From Effrenium voratum (Eukaryota; Sar; Dinophyceae; Suessiales; Symbiodiniaceae): a stretch of DNA of 64,000 nt. Both the position numbers and the translations under genes were made by a program. The notes beneath the pieces were generated by a model. The model was not told the origin of the DNA. It did no database searches and was given only the letters and a program-made list of their open reading frames with translations. The stretch's first letter is position 1. Every line of letters starts with the position of its first letter. The DNA lies in contig CAUJNA010003322.1 of NCBI GenBank assembly GCA_963377175.1, positions 227,928-291,927 on the forward strand, in the 5' to 3' direction. Positions 63,863-64,000 of the stretch are shown here, piece by piece.

Positions 63863-64000
63863 AGAGGCAACAAGTGCCAGCTGGATGTCAATAGTTCTCA
63901 AAACTGAGTGCGAGGCACCAACAACTGCCGTGGACTGGGTTGTTCCCCCCTTTTTTTGTAGCCATCATTTGCACTGCGCCGAGGTTCTACCAACCACTCT

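Noticed and set aside
1..64000. Dinoflagellate spliced-leader or 5S rRNA genes
   Set aside because: Looked for CCATTTTGGCTCAAG and typical 5S internal promoter words; none was seen.

Overview
This is nuclear DNA from a eukaryote, most likely an alga and probably a dinoflagellate. It has very low gene density, almost no long open frames outside microsatellites, many decayed coding fragments, GT-AG-like candidate introns, CCCTAAA-type telomere-like repeats and thousands of bases of foldback repeats and microsatellites. The one protein family recognised with fair confidence is a PIF1-like helicase relic (11.2-11.5 kb). Its LPL..GTPVA.TDHLDRE motif is of a type I associate with the very abundant PIF1-like helicases of dinoflagellate genomes. 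That assignment is from memory of the family and was not checked. No rRNA, tRNA, spliced-leader gene, CRISPR array or bacterial-type operon was seen.

Layout. 0-2.6 kb is an AT-rich island with broken coding fragments, including a GHSEGG lipase-type nucleophile elbow. 2.7-11.04 kb is a compound microsatellite followed by an array of a multi-hairpin dispersed repeat, with AAGATTTTAAG-rich satellite blocks between its copies; more copies lie at 39.0-40.3 kb. 11.1-12.5 kb holds the helicase relic, a 64-bp GC-rich tandem repeat and two copies of a perfect or near-perfect hairpin. 12.8-16.7 kb and scattered later sites hold two foldback families tied to (GAT)n. 16.7-20.3 kb has only weak coding-like fragments.

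20.37-35.86 kb and 43.40-49.65 kb are two members of one large element family. Each is bounded by the same 27-bp terminal inverted repeat beginning CA(G/C)GGG, and internal modules occur in the same order in both. The larger one carries long (AG)n, (ATTC)n and (CACT)n tracts and a roughly 4.2-4.9 kb internal tandem duplication. One segment of that duplication is inverted between its two copies. It sits inside a 55-65 bp minisatellite that resumes on its other side and reappears at 59.9 kb.

36.3-43.2 kb has a few unrecognised coding-like frames and a 224-bp MITE with 42-43-bp terminal repeats. 49.9-51.5 kb holds the best gene candidates: two tandem paralogous units, each ending in a PGYYF...RGLGYY motif, the second with a phase-consistent 133-bp intron. 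52.3-57 kb has an (AG)n tract, weak frames, a CTCTAGTG-type minisatellite and a telomere-like CCCTAAACCAA block. 57-64 kb holds unrecognised coding-like frames, including a broken plus-strand gene at 58.55-59.75 kb. No pathway or working gene system can be inferred; the window is dominated by mobile and satellite DNA.
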